In this document: positions 1-52,914 of the stretch, piece after piece | Numbering within the stretch: the stretch's first letter is position 1 | How the letters are laid out: each line of letters starts with the position of its first letter | The notes under the pieces: model-generated | The model's input: only the letters and a program-made list of their open reading frames with translations | What the model was told of the DNA's origin: nothing | The model's database searches: none | Source: Stramonita haemastoma | Taxonomy: Eukaryota > Mollusca > Gastropoda > Neogastropoda > Muricidae | Direction of reading: 5' to 3' | Assembly: GCA_030674155.1 (NCBI GenBank) | Contig: CM060326.1 | Span: forward strand, 32,879,487 to 32,943,486 | Length of the DNA stretch: 64,000 bases | Translations under genes and position numbers: made by a program

Positions 1-360
1 TATCCTGTCCCCCATAGATCCAACAAGGCATACTTCTTCTTTGTGGGAGCACAGACAACAACTATTGTTGTCTGTTATATGAGGGCAAATGCGGCTGCCC
101 CTAAGGCCTAACAAGTCAGGCCCAGTGCACCTGACTTCTGCATAAGAGACCTTTTTTTCCTCTTTTTTTTCTTTTGTTTTAATCTTTTAATTTTTTCTGA
201 AAAAAAAATGGCAGGAGAATGGACCAAGCAGGCAGAAAGGGGACAAGAAGATGATAGGAAGAAAAGGAACAAGGCAGAAGCAAAGAGAGTGATAGAAAAG
301 AGGAAAATTTTTGCTTATAATTTTCTAACTGTGGGGATGCTGTCTATACTGACAGGCCCC
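1..360 (+). repeat. S4 interspersed repeat copy, cut by the window start
   Basis: Bases 1-14 are the end of a tRNA-headed SINE ('ctatcctgtcccc' recurs at the ends of S1 and S3 copies). From about 22 to 360 lies family S4: a 'gacagcaactattgttgtctg'-like start, 'gacaagtcaggcccag', an A/T-rich stretch, 'ggcaggagaatgga', and a 'tactgacaggcccc' end. The same modules recur at 16350-16680, 20040-20340, 31720-31960 and 47250-47520 on this strand, and reversed at 27130-27470, 36990-37120 and 56860-57170. No coding potential is visible; non-autonomous retroposon or MITE status is inferred from copy number only. Confidence 0.6.
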
Positions 361-364
361 ACAG

Positions 365-580
365 GGGACAGCAAAGCCTACAATCTCTCTCTCTCTCTCT
401 CTCTTGACTTTTTTTCTCTCTCTCATGATTAGACACACTGAAACACATACATGCTCATACATACACATCCTTCCCTCCCTCTCTTCCCTTTTTCCTATAC
501 CCTCCCCCCCCCCCCCCCCCCCCCCCCCCCCAACTTGTCTGATATCACTAAAACGGAAGTGTGAAGACATCTTGAAGTGA

Positions 581-614
<34 letters not shown>

Positions 615-757
615 AACACACAGGGCACGCACATATGTATGTTGCACACACGCACACACACACAAAACGCAGGCATAATCACACACAGACACAGACACAG
701 ACACACAAAGATACACACATTCACATAATTATACTACTACACACACACGCGCACGCA

Positions 758-789
<32 letters not shown>

Positions 790-930
790 CACACACCCCA
801 ACACACACAGAGAAGAACATCAAACTGAACAACAACAAAACACACAAAACAACACACATCCACACAAAGATACACACATTCACTTAATTATATTACTAAA
901 CACACACACACATTTCTCCCTCACACTCTC
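365..930. repeat. Microsatellite cluster: (TC)n, poly-C, (CA)n
   Basis: A (TC)n run near 380-425, a poly-C tract of about 30 near 505-530, then nearly continuous CA-rich DNA with ACGC and ACAG variants to about 915. Open frames here translate to His/Thr or Cys/Val repeats and are not genes. Confidence 0.9.
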
Positions 931-1289
931 TCAGTCTTTGGTAGCCTACATGGCTGTGCAAGTTTGCATGGAGAGTATGTTTCTAGGTCAGTAGCTGTGG
1001 TATTTTGTTTCCTTTTTGTTCTGTTTTCTTTCACCTCCCTCCAGAGCATAGGCCTACCCAACAGCTTCAACTGTGTGATTGTGCCATTTCTGGTATTGAC
1101 AAACTTCAGTGTGCTGTTCAAAAGAAAATTTGTGCTGTGGAAATTTGTTCTGGGTATATGTGTTCCCTCGGTAAGATATTGTGCTGAATTTTTTTTATCA
1201 GCTTTGATCTATCACATCATGTCAGTAAAGGGTATTAGCAAAGTCTTCATAATGTGTTGGATAATGCATTTGAATGTTTGGATTGCATC

Positions 1290-1600
1290 TGACTCTGTGT
1301 GTGTGTGTGTGTGTGGGGGAGTTGAGAGAGAGAGAGAGAGATGAAGAGAGAGATGAGAGAAGAGAGAGAGATGAGAGAGGTGATGTGTTTAGTTTGTGAA
1401 ATTGCTTTAGTTTGGAAAAGGTTGTGTTGCAGATATGTTGTTGTTCTTGGTGTAAATGAAGTGCTGAGGATTTATGCCGTCGAGAAAAAAGGAATGGTGT
1501 GTGTGTGTTGTGTGTGTGTGTGTGTGGTGTGTGGAGTGTGTGTGAGTGAGTGAGTGCGTGGTGCGCGAGGCGTGCCGCGAGTGTGTGTGTATGTGTGTTA
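1290..1600. repeat. (TG)n and (GA)n microsatellites
   Basis: TG run at about 1296-1315, GA-rich 1325-1380, and TG-rich 1497-1600. No gene is seen between 930 and 2698. Further TG and CG/CA runs lie at 1780-1802 and 1849-1872. Confidence 0.85.
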
Positions 1601-1927
1601 CTTTGGCTGAGGGCTGATTTTATTTTTAGCTGTGTCATTCCCAGTTAAACTGGAGCCAGTTTGGGATTTGGTTTGTGTGCCTTCAGTTTTCTGTTCGAAT
1701 AGCATACTTTCCGTTTGCTTTTATGTGAAGATTGGTCTACGTGCAATCTCTGTCTGTCTGTGTCTCTATCTCTCTGTCCCTGTGTGTGTGTGTGTGTGTG
1801 TGCATTTTTCTTTAATTTAACGTCTTTTCAAATTTAAAGAAAATGTGCACACACACACACGCGCGCGCGCACGTGTATGTACACGTGTGTTTGCTTTTAT
1901 TTATGGATTTATTTGTTTTGTTATTTA

Positions 1928-2115
1928 TCGATTTATATCGAGGATAATGGAATAAGCACTCATGTGCTTTTTAAAAATTTTTTTTTTATTTTACATCCAG
2001 TGCTTGTGTGTAGGCAGTTTTGTAAATTCTGTCATCTGTTCCTACCGGCACACAAGGACCTACTCTTTTCTCTTTTGCACAGTTTTGCAAGGATGGATCT
2101 CTTCATGTCTTTTTA
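1928..2115 (-). repeat. S1 SINE fragment (reverse)
   Basis: Carries the S1 3'-end modules 'ggataatggaataagcac', a T run, 'catccagt', 'gtaggcagttttgtaaatt' and 'tcatctgttcc'. It lacks the tRNA-like head found in the full copies at 26520-26860, 43960-44285 and 45855-46187. Confidence 0.7.
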
Positions 2116-2273
2116 ACCCCTCCCTCCCAATTTGTGCCCTTAACCCGCGTCCCCTACCCCACCAAACGTCACGTTTATCGTTGTATCCCAAACACTTGCT
2201 TTCAAAAACAACACTCCACGAGTGACATTGCGAAAGCAGGAAAAGCTTGATTGAGAGTCTATTACCTTTAGAC

Positions 2274-2275
2274 TA

Positions 2276-2342
<67 letters not shown>
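2274..2342. repeat. (TA)n microsatellite
   Basis: About 65 bp of nearly pure TA. It is followed by AT-rich intron-like DNA, with 'attcattcattga' tandem tetranucleotides at 2575-2680 just before the acceptor at 2698. Confidence 0.9.
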
Positions 2343-2343
<1 letters not shown>

Positions 2344-2690
2344 CTTTTAGTTGTTTAATCATTTGCTTATTCGTTTGAGATGCATTTGTTTCTTCATACG
2401 TTTAGTTGTTTTAGTTATTTGACAAGTTTCTAAGTTTTCGTTCATTTATTTATTTGTTCAGCTATCAGTGTTATTTGTACACTGTACAGGATGAGGTAGA
2501 CTGCCCTTCATTGAGGATTGGGTTGTCGTATTCCTTTGCTTTCTTTATTCATCTACAAATGTATTTATCTAAATTACTTAGCCATTCATTCACTCATTGA
2601 ATCATACATTCGTTCATTCATTGAATTATTCATTCATTCATTGAATCATTCATTCATTGAATAATGTATTCATTCATTCCCCTCTTTCTT

Positions 2691-2698
2691 CATTTCAG
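2691..2698 (+). promoter_or_regulatory. 3' splice site of the acyl-CoA synthetase coding exon
   Basis: Pyrimidine-rich 'cccctctttcttcatttcag' precedes the GC-rich coding exon. The partner donor and upstream exon were not identified in 930-2690, which is repeat-rich. Confidence 0.6.
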
Positions 2699-2765
2699 CG
2701 GACGTACTTTGAAACATGGCCAGCGAGTCCTCCACCCCTCCTCCTCCCCTCCCTTTCTGGAGAAG

Positions 2766-4403
2766 ATGCAGACCATCTCTGAAGCATTACGTCATCACGC
2801 CAACCACCAACCCAACAAACCTGCCTTCGTCTTCAGAGCCCCCAATTCCGCCGATCGGCACGTGCTGACCTTCCGTGACCTTTACCAGCTCGGGGGTCGC
2901 TGGGCCAGTCTATTGCACTCCCGAGGGGTGGGCCGGGGCCAGCGTGTGGTCGACACCCTACCTAACTCCCCCGAGCGGGCCATAGTGGACGCGGCCATTC
3001 TTCTGTCAGGCGCCGCCTGCGTGAACGGCGTGTGTCAGATGCAAGACGCCTCCGACCTCAAGGCAGTGTTGAAGAGATCCGCCGCCACGGCCCTCGTCCT
3101 TGACCCTGACTTCATGCCTGACGTCTACGCCGCTCTCCTTCGTGACGTCACAGAACCTCAGTCTGACGGAAGCGTGACGTCACAGTCGTTACCGGAGTTG
3201 AAGTTCGTGTTCCTGGTGCGTAGAGGAGGCTTGAACAGTGAAGAAGACTTTGCGACGTCTTTGAAGAAGGATGCGGGGGCCGGGGAGGTGTTCTATGAAG
3301 AGGAGGCGAAGGAGGAGGACGACTGTATGGTGTTCACCACCTCGGGATCTTCAGGGTTTCCCAAGCTGGTGGTCTTCCCGCACAAGACTCTGATAGCTTT
3401 GGGCAGAACCTTGAAGCGGCCTCCCGACTCTGTGGAGTTCAGCGTCAGCCTCATGGGCTGGGTGAGCGGCTTCTTCGGCAACGTCCTGCTCACCGGAACC
3501 ACCCGAGTTCTCTGTGACGCCCGGGCCGGACTGCCTGAAGATTTCGCTGCCTTCATCTTCCAGAGCGTGAAGGAGGAAGGGGTTACTTCGGGGTCCGTTC
3601 CTATTCACCTTCTACCGGACCTGGCCAAGAGAGTGGAGGCTTTGAACCACGGGCAGCCCATCTTTCCCATGATAGGTCTTGGAGCCCAGCCCATCACCAA
3701 AGCCATCGTCAAGGAAGCCGCCAAGGTCGCCCGCATGCTTGTGACGGGATATGCCGGCACGGAGATGCTCTTCGTGTCTGCCGTCTTCCCTGTGGACGTC
3801 GGCACCTTCCAGGACTACTTCGTGGGCAAGCCCGTGCCCGGGATCCAGGTGAAGGTCTGCGATGATGACGACGATCAAGGTCAGGAGGTCAAGGCCAACA
3901 CCCGGGGTCACATCTTGGTCAAATCCCCGTTCATGTTCCGGGAGTATCTCCTCGACCCCCACACCACCGCGGCAGCTTTCACCCAAGACGGGTTCTTCCG
4001 TACCGGGGATGTGGGCTGGTTAGATTCCCAGGGCAGTCTGTACGTGGAAGGACGCAGTGGTGACGTCATCATGCGAGGCAGACGCGTGGTTTACCCAGGC
4101 CCCTTGGAGTCCCTCCTCCGCAACTGCCCGGCGGTGCGTGACGTCATGGTGGTGGGGGTGCCTGACGTCATGCTGCAGAACGAGCTGTGCGCATGCGTGG
4201 TGCTGGAGGGGGAGGGGAGGGTGGAGGACGTGGAGGGGTATGTGGGGAGGGTGATGAGGGAGGACACCACAGACTCCCAGTCCTGCAGACCCCGCCACTA
4301 CCTGGCTATGGACGCCTTCCCCCTCACCCCCACAGGTAAACCGCACAGAGCACAGGTGAAGGAGAGGGCCGAACGAATGATCAGGGACCAACAGCGACAG
4401 TGA
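2766..4403 (+). CDS. AMP-forming acyl-CoA synthetase/ligase family protein
   Basis: Predicted to activate a carboxylic acid through an acyl-adenylate, usually followed by CoA transfer; the substrate cannot be told. It is one uninterrupted coding exon of 546 codons. The exon begins after a good acceptor (pyrimidine tract, 'catttcag' ending 2698), and the first in-frame ATG is 2766 with A at -3. The ATG at 2716 is in another frame. The frame is open back to 2664, so an upstream coding exon (for example a targeting peptide) cannot be excluded. Family motifs in order: P-loop-like 'TTSGSSGFPK' (about residues 190-199), 'GYAGTE' in place of the usual YGxTE (about 327), 'RTGD' (about 411), the hinge region 'GRSGDVIMRGRR', and C-terminal 'TPTGKPHR' with the expected lysine (about 521). 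Length fits the family. The exon is GC-rich beside AT-rich flanks. It is convergent with HPF1. Confidence 0.88.
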   Translation: MQTISEALRHHANHQPNKPAFVFRAPNSADRHVLTFRDLYQLGGRWASLLHSRGVGRGQRVVDTLPNSPERAIVDAAILLSGAACVNGVCQMQDASDLKAVLKRSAATALVLDPDFMPDVYAALLRDVTEPQSDGSVTSQSLPELKFVFLVRRGGLNSEEDFATSLKKDAGAGEVFYEEEAKEEDDCMVFTTSGSSGFPKLVVFPHKTLIALGRTLKRPPDSVEFSVSLMGWVSGFFGNVLLTGTTRVLCDARAGLPEDFAAFIFQSVKEEGVTSGSVPIHLLPDLAKRVEALNHGQPIFPMIGLGAQPITKAIVKEAAKVARMLVTGYAGTEMLFVSAVFPVDVGTFQDYFVGKPVPGIQVKVCDDDDDQGQEVKANTRGHILVKSPFMFREYLLDPHTTAAAFTQDGFFRTGDVGWLDSQGSLYVEGRSGDVIMRGRRVVYPGPLESLLRNCPAVRDVMVVGVPDVMLQNELCACVVLEGEGRVEDVEGYVGRVMREDTTDSQSCRPRHYLAMDAFPLTPTGKPHRAQVKERAERMIRDQQRQ

Positions 4404-5009
4404 CAGTGCTGCTGTCTTCTTTTTCTTAAAGACAAAAACATGATCCCAAACCTTTTCTTTTTAATTAATCAGATTTTTCAGTCTTTCTTGTCATCAACTA
4501 CGATGTGATAGAATCACATAATATGTAGCCTCGGGAGTGCTGAATAGGGAATTTTCGTTTTCCTACCGCTATTTTAATGGACATAACTGATTGAGCATGC
4601 ATTATAGTTTATGTTTATTAGAAATTGTATAGTATAGTACAGTATAGCATAGAAGAGAAGAGAAGAGAAGAGAATAGCAGTGCAGTGCAGTGCCGTGTTG
4701 TATTGTATAGTAGGTCACTTTATGTCATGGCAGATTTCTATGTGTTAAATTCAGGCTGCTCTCCTCAAGAAAGTGTGTCACCACAAGTGCCACGCCACCA
4801 TTATTTTGTTGTTATTTTTTTCTGTCTGCACCATAACAGGGAGACTGCTCGGTATGGTGACAGCCTGAACAGGAAGGGGTTCAACATCATAGATACATTT
4901 GACATACATCAGCAAATACCTTTGGAATGATGAAATGCAACTTTTTTTTCTTTTTAGATGTTGTCATCGTGGTTTTGTGTTATTGGCCTTAAAAGGTTAA
5001 AAAAAAAAA
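4404..5009 (+). other. 3' flank of the acyl-CoA synthetase gene
   Basis: AT-rich, with short purine repeats (AGAAG)n near 4652-4672 and 'cagtg' repeats near 4679-4692. No AATAAA close to the stop codon and no convincing gene were found. Confidence 0.4.
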
Positions 5010-5301
5010 AAGGTAAAGGTGTCCCATAATCTATGTGGTTGAAGGGGAGCAAGGCGTCAGAGACCTCAGCTTCTCTAGGGGCCAGCATGTTGAGGACGGC
5101 GCCCATCCTCTCTCCCTCGCTGCTTTACCTTCCTTGACCCTAAAGAGGGCAGGTACCCATTTACAACTGGGTGACCTGGGGGACTGCACTGAAACCAAGG
5201 AGCACAAACGGTCACCCATCCACTTGGTAACCACGCTCAATGCTGCTTAACCTTAACTTGGGGAAAGTGAGTACTCTGACCACTGAGCTATCCTGTCCCC
5301 T
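5010..5301 (-). repeat. S3 SINE: tRNA-like head plus 5S-rRNA-like segment
   Basis: Read on the minus strand it starts with 'GGGGACAGGATAGCTCAGTG', containing a tRNA A-box-like TAGCTCAGTGG. It continues with 'TTAAGCAGCATTGAGCGTGG' and 'TGGATGGGTGACCG', which resemble the internal control region of 5S rRNA. It ends in a 'ggtaaaggtgtcccataa' module. Copies with the same limits lie at 35551-35837 and 40368-40667, and a fourth runs off the window end from 63811. Confidence 0.8.
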
Positions 5302-6235
5302 ACTGGACTTACTTGTGTCATATTGCAATATGCCGCTTATTGTAATAATCATGTTTAACCTACTGGTATTTACTTTGTATAACCAGAAAAATATATTACA
5401 TGTTTGAAAACAATTTGATTCCATTTAATATGCTTTTTTGTTTGTTTGGGTTTTTTTTGGTGCTTATTATACCTGATCTTTTTTTTTAGAGACAGGGAGG
5501 AATGGAGGGAACTGGTTGTCAGGTCTTCAGGGGTGCCCCCACAGTTGCCAGACTAAGGGATAGATAGACCTGATCTTTTATGAATGCAAGTAACAACAAA
5601 AATCATTTCTCACCTATCCCGTAGTCTTGTCAACCGTTGGGGCACCACTGAAGATTTTGCAACCACCTTCCTCAACACCTAGTGGTTTCCATGCCAAAAT
5701 GATAAAAAAAATTTGCTTGTGACAGAAGGAAAACTTAAACAATCATGTTAACAGATGGAGATTGGCTGCATATTCCAAGATCACTGCTACCACCTATCAC
5801 ACGCAGACCTGCCAGTGCCTTAATACCTTTCGTGAATATTATAATATACACATGCAGAAGATCAAAGTATTCTCGTTAAAGATCCCATCATTTGTGTCAG
5901 TGTCAGCTGGATTACTGAAACACGAACACGAACACCTTCATGGTGGGGAAAGATGGTTGCATACACAAAATCTCACCATTGCTGAACCTGGGAGCTCTAG
6001 CCGAGCAACAAGAAAAAAAAAATAGGGAGGAAAAGTACAAAACCAATGTTACACTTTATGCACAGTGATATATAAACTGACGTGGAGTTGATAAGTCACT
6101 GGTAAACATGACTAGGCACACACTCTCTAGCATTCACTTGTGTCAACATGCTCATGTATGCAAGCAAGCCAACCCACATGCATAATTTATGCAAACGAAT
6201 TCACATGCATGCTTAGTGCTCATATGCGTCCGTAC
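5302..6235 (+). repeat. AT-rich spacer with S5 SINE copy (about 5790-6020)
   Basis: The 5790-6020 stretch has S5 modules 'gacctgccagtgccttaat', 'catgcagaagatcaaag', 'tggttgcatacacaaaatct' and 'gagctctagccgag', ending in an A run. The rest shows nothing recognisable. Confidence 0.55.
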
Positions 6236-6267
6236 TCATACCTGCATACATGTCTCTTTGCTGGTTT

Positions 6268-6495
6268 GTTTGTTTGTCCTTCGGATGAGACTATAAACTG
6301 AGGTCCCATGTGCAAACGCACGCAGAACATCTTGTGCACACACTAAAACCAGTTCGTTTTTCGGATGATTAGGCCATTGTGTGCTGGTGGGAATGGATGA
6401 CAGAAATAACAAAACTGCATACACGTGGGGACTGGATGTAAAAAAAAAGCACTTGAGTGCTTATCCACTTATCATCCAAATAAAAGAATAAAAGA
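6268..6495 (+). repeat. S1 SINE, 5'-truncated
   Basis: 'ccttcggatgagactataaa' through 'ggggactggatgtaaaaaa' and 'gcacttgagtgcttatcca', matching the body and tail of full S1 copies; the tRNA-like head is missing. Confidence 0.7.
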
Positions 6496-6499
6496 AAAA

Positions 6500-7404
6500 G
6501 ATATGTTGTTGCTGTTGTTGTTCAATTTAAAATCTATTCACACTCGGTGATATTAGACTAAATAAACAAAAGCAAAGAAACATCAGGTTCACCAAAGGTG
6601 AGGTTTTCGCGTATGCATCCACCCTCCTCCTCCCCCCATGTTCTTAACCTCTTAAAAAAAATCTAAAAGTCATATTCATTTAGTGATGAGAGGTGAGGAG
6701 GAAAAGTAAAGATGAAAAGATAACCACAAATATTTACATAACAGATTTATTCATATGGACTTGGCGAATAACTTATACATCAGAATGGCTAAATGTCAAA
6801 ACGTTGATTTTCAATGAAAACAATTTCCTTAACATTTTCTGAACGGGATTTTAAATAAACATTATTCTTGAATATGTCAAGCAAAAAACAACAACAAAAT
6901 TCACAGGGAAAAAAATCCATGAATGATAATAAAAAATAATAAAAGCAAAATGCATTAATCACAGGACACAGCAACAACCCCCCCCCAAAAAAACAAAAAA
7001 AACCCAACAAAAAACAAACCAAAACCACAAAAACATCCTGTCAAAAATGTATTCAAACACACTTCCAAACACATTTTCTTCTAAAATTCCTACATGCCTG
7101 ATGTGTGTATGATGGCATACAAACATAAATCTTCTATCTATCTATTCCTTAGTCTGGCAACAGTGGGGGCACCCCTGAAGACTTGACAACCAGTTCCCTC
7201 CATTCCTCTCTGTTCTGCCTTTCAGAACAGAAATCTTACCAGAGGTAAATCCTAGAGTTTTCGTAAGGAAGGGAAAAAAAAATCCATCTTCCTCCACTCC
7301 TTGCCAGCACCTAATTAAAAATCCTTTTTCAGTCTCATCATCTTTGTACTTTCTAATGTCTACACAGGCTTGAATATGCGCATCTGTTTTTAGAGAAGCC
7401 TCAA
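6500..7404. other. Convergent spacer between acyl-CoA synthetase and HPF1
   Basis: AT-rich with poly-A, poly-C and ACA tracts. On the minus strand a canonical AATAAA (plus-strand 'tttatt' at 6746-6751) could serve as an HPF1 polyadenylation signal about 1.2 kb past its stop, but no supporting element is visible. A 'cttagtctggcaacagtggg' stretch (7150-7200) recurs at 40110-40160 and, reversed, near 5500-5560, so it belongs to another repeat family. Confidence 0.35.
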
Positions 7405-7592
7405 CACATCAGACTATAAACCGAGGCCCCGTGTGCGAATATTGTGCACACTTTAAATCCTGTTCTACTTTTCGTAAGAGTAGGCAACTGTGTGCCGGAG
7501 GGAACAGTTGACAAGATTTACGAAACTGCATATACATGGGGACTGGATGTAAACAAGCACGAGTGCTTATTCCATTATCCCTGATATAAAAG
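7405..7592 (+). repeat. S1 SINE, 5'-truncated
   Basis: 'agactataaaccgaggcccc', 'tccggtt'-region variants, 'gtgccggagggaacagttga', 'ggggactggatgtaaacaag' and 'ccctgatataaaagaataaa', then a long A-rich tail to about 7636. Confidence 0.75.
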
Positions 7593-7962
7593 AATAAATA
7601 AATAAAAATAAAAAAAAAAAAAAAAAAAAAAAAAAATTGTACATATTTCTCAGTGCGATCCCATTCGTACCACTTTACATGATGGCCTACTTTTCCTTCC
7701 TTTGACAAGTGGAACAGGATTCAACATGTGTGCAAGACTGCTCTGCTACAACTGTTAGCAGTGGTTTTATGCAAGGCCTTCATCCGACCAAAAAAGTTCA
7801 AGAAAGGAAACACATACTAAATCACGCCCCTGATTCATACATCACAAGTCTTACAATACACACACACGCACAAAGCGTACAATCTAGATTCTCATGATGC
7901 TGCCTCTTGTCACACTTCCAAAGTGTTGCGTTCATTTCACCCACACGCCATCAGGTATTCTG

Positions 7963-15638
<7,676 letters not shown>

Positions 15639-16349
15639 CTTCAACAAATGCGTAAATAGGGCACGGGGCAATTTTGTGTTCGTGGTATTGACCAGAAATA
15701 TTTCATTGTAGATAAAACATAAAATATACACATTTCAAGATTTCTAGGAAATTTGATTCATTATTATATATTCATAGTATCTACATATGCTTATACATCA
15801 AAGACAGGCATACATATTAATATAAAGCATCTACATCAGATTTACACTTACTGAATACCCCTTTACTATGAGCGTCATCACATCTTGTGTATGTACACAA
15901 GTACCTTGGCAAGGACCCAAAGCTTTGGGAGAAAGTGTTAACCGTCACAAAAATGGTAATTTTCATTAAAAGTCACTCAAATTAATGCTTTTTGTTAAAA
16001 AAAATCGCTGAATGAATGATTGGCTAAGTCGTTATATCACCAAAAAGGACCATGGTCACGGTCCGGGTATAATGTGAATAAAAATTACGGTTCTTATGTC
16101 ATCCTTGATCACAGTTCGCCTTTATAATGTGTAAAAAGAGTGTAAAATGTAAGCAGCATCAGAAATTGGGCACACACATAGCATTTTTATGACTTCTTGG
16201 TTTTAATTTTTGTAGAGGCTATTGCCTTAGGCCGGGTAAATCTCTATCAGTCTGTGAAGCAAGAAGTCTATGATTTAAACAGCACCCAAACTACTACTAC
16301 ACAGTGCTAGACCTTTTCTCCAATGAAGCAGACCACCAGAGCTGATCTT

Positions 16350-16680
16350 CATCATGGAGCGCCCAGACAGCAACTATTGTGGTCTGTTGTATGAGCGAAA
16401 ATGTGTTGCTCTGCCCATAAGCGTTCAACAAGTCGGGCCCGTCACATCCGACTTTTGCATGGGAAAGATTTTTTTTTTTTTTTTAAAGTCTTTCTGGAAA
16501 AAAAGGCAGGAAAGTGGTCCAAAAAGGCAGAAATTAAGCATGAAGTAGGTTACAAGAAGCAAAGTAACATGGCAGAGACAAAGAGAGGGATAGAAATGAG
16601 GGAATTCCTAGCACAGAATTTCCAGAAGGTTGGGGTGTAGTTATATTTTATACTGACAGGTCCCTGGCATCCCTACAGGG
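16350..16680 (+). repeat. S4 interspersed repeat
   Basis: Same modules and order as the copy at 22-360 ('cagacagcaactattgtggt', 'caagtcgggcccgtcaca', 'aggcaggaaagtggtcca', 'tttccagaaggttggggtg'). Confidence 0.7.
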
Positions 16681-16756
16681 AAGAGCTGATCTGAATACTA
16701 GTTTCCTAAGAAGGTGAACACACATTGTCTGTACATGGGCTCACTGTACTGATCAG

Positions 16757-16779
16757 TGTGTGTGTGTGTATGTGTGTGT

Positions 16780-16841
<62 letters not shown>

Positions 16842-16943
16842 TGTAGCAGGTGTTGTATGTGTTTATACAGGCTTTTTTAAGTTTAAGATTGTGAATTGAA
16901 ATGTTTTCATAATGAAGAAATGTCTACGAAAACTGATAGTGTA

Positions 16944-16993
<50 letters not shown>

Positions 16994-17030
16994 TGTGTGT
17001 GTCACTGTGTCAGTGTGTGTATGTGGGTGC
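16757..17030 (+). repeat. (TG)n tracts upstream of kinesin exon A
   Basis: Two TG runs, 16757-16842 and 16945-17010, the second within about 130 bp of the first identified kinesin coding exon. Confidence 0.9.
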
Positions 17031-17139
17031 ATGCATGTGCGTGCATGTGTATGTGTTTATGTGTGTATGTGAAAATCTTCATTGTTACTTCTTTGTTGTT
17101 AAATCATTAATATTGTGTTTTTTTTTTTTTCTTTTTCAG

Positions 17140-51790
<34,651 letters not shown>

Positions 51791-51794
51791 TCAC

Positions 51795-52625
51795 ATCTAG
51801 CACTTTCACACATACTCAGTCTCAACACACAACCAATTAATGGTTCAGCACTTTCACACATACTCAGTCTCAACACATAACCAATTCATGGTTCAGCACT
51901 TTCACACATACTCAGTCTCAACACATAACCAATTCATGGTTCAGCACTTTCAAACATACTCACTCTCAACACACAACCAATTAATGGTTCAGCACTTTCA
52001 AACATACTCACTCTCAACACACAACCAATTAATGGTTCAGCACTTTCAAACATACTCACTCTCAACACACAACCAATTCATGGTTCAGCACTTTCAAACA
52101 TACTCACTCTCAACACACAACCAATTCATGGTTCAGCACTTTCAAACATACTCACTCTCAACACACAACCAATTAATGGTTCAGCACTTTCAAACATACT
52201 CACTCTCAACACACAACCAATTAATGGTTCAGCACTTTCAAACATACTCACTCTCAACACACAACCAATTAATGGTTCAGCATTTTCACACATACTCACT
52301 CTCAACACACAACCAGTTAATGGTTCAGCATTTTCACACATACTCTCAACACACAACCAGTTAATGGTTCAGCACTTTCACACATACTCACTCTCAACAC
52401 ACAACCAATTAATGGTTCAGCACTTTCACACATACTCACTTTCAACACAAAACCAATTAATGGTTCAGCACTTTCACACATACTCACTCTAAACACACAA
52501 CCAATTAATGGTTCAGCACTTTCACACATACTCACTCTAAACACACAACCAATTAATGGTTTAGCACTTTCACACATACTCACTCTAAACACAACCAATT
52601 AATGGTTCAGCACTTTCACACATAC
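51795..52625. repeat. 48-bp minisatellite 'atggttcagcactttcacac'
   Basis: About 17 units of 48 bp, also holding 'atactcactctcaacacaca' and 'accaatta'. Because 48 is divisible by three, all frames stay open (a 16-residue repeat), but no start context, splice sites or non-repetitive coding flank support a gene. Confidence 0.95.
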
Positions 52626-52855
52626 TCACTCAGGTGCTCTGCACATCATGAATGAAACAAGGTATGCACAAACGTATGGCTGTGCGGAACCCCCCCCCCC
52701 CAAGCCAACTAACCAATCAAAAAGAAAACTTTCCTTTTATTGTTCACCGTTATCAGTAAGGATGCCCCATCCCCACCCCCTTTGACCACTCTTCCTCCCC
52801 ATCCTCATTTTTTCACAGTCTAATATCACATATTGTGAAGAGACGTTAAATGAAG

Positions 52856-52914
<59 letters not shown>

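Larger units (their letters stand above)
15639..17139. other. Head-to-head region between HPF1 and the kinesin gene
   Basis: Divergent promoters are expected here. No TATA box or CpG-dense block can be assigned with confidence. The kinesin first exon must lie here or be lost: the 17140 exon is preceded by a strong acceptor and begins mid-protein. A short ATG frame at 16912 ends at a possible phase-0 'gtgtat' but is not convincing. Confidence 0.4.
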
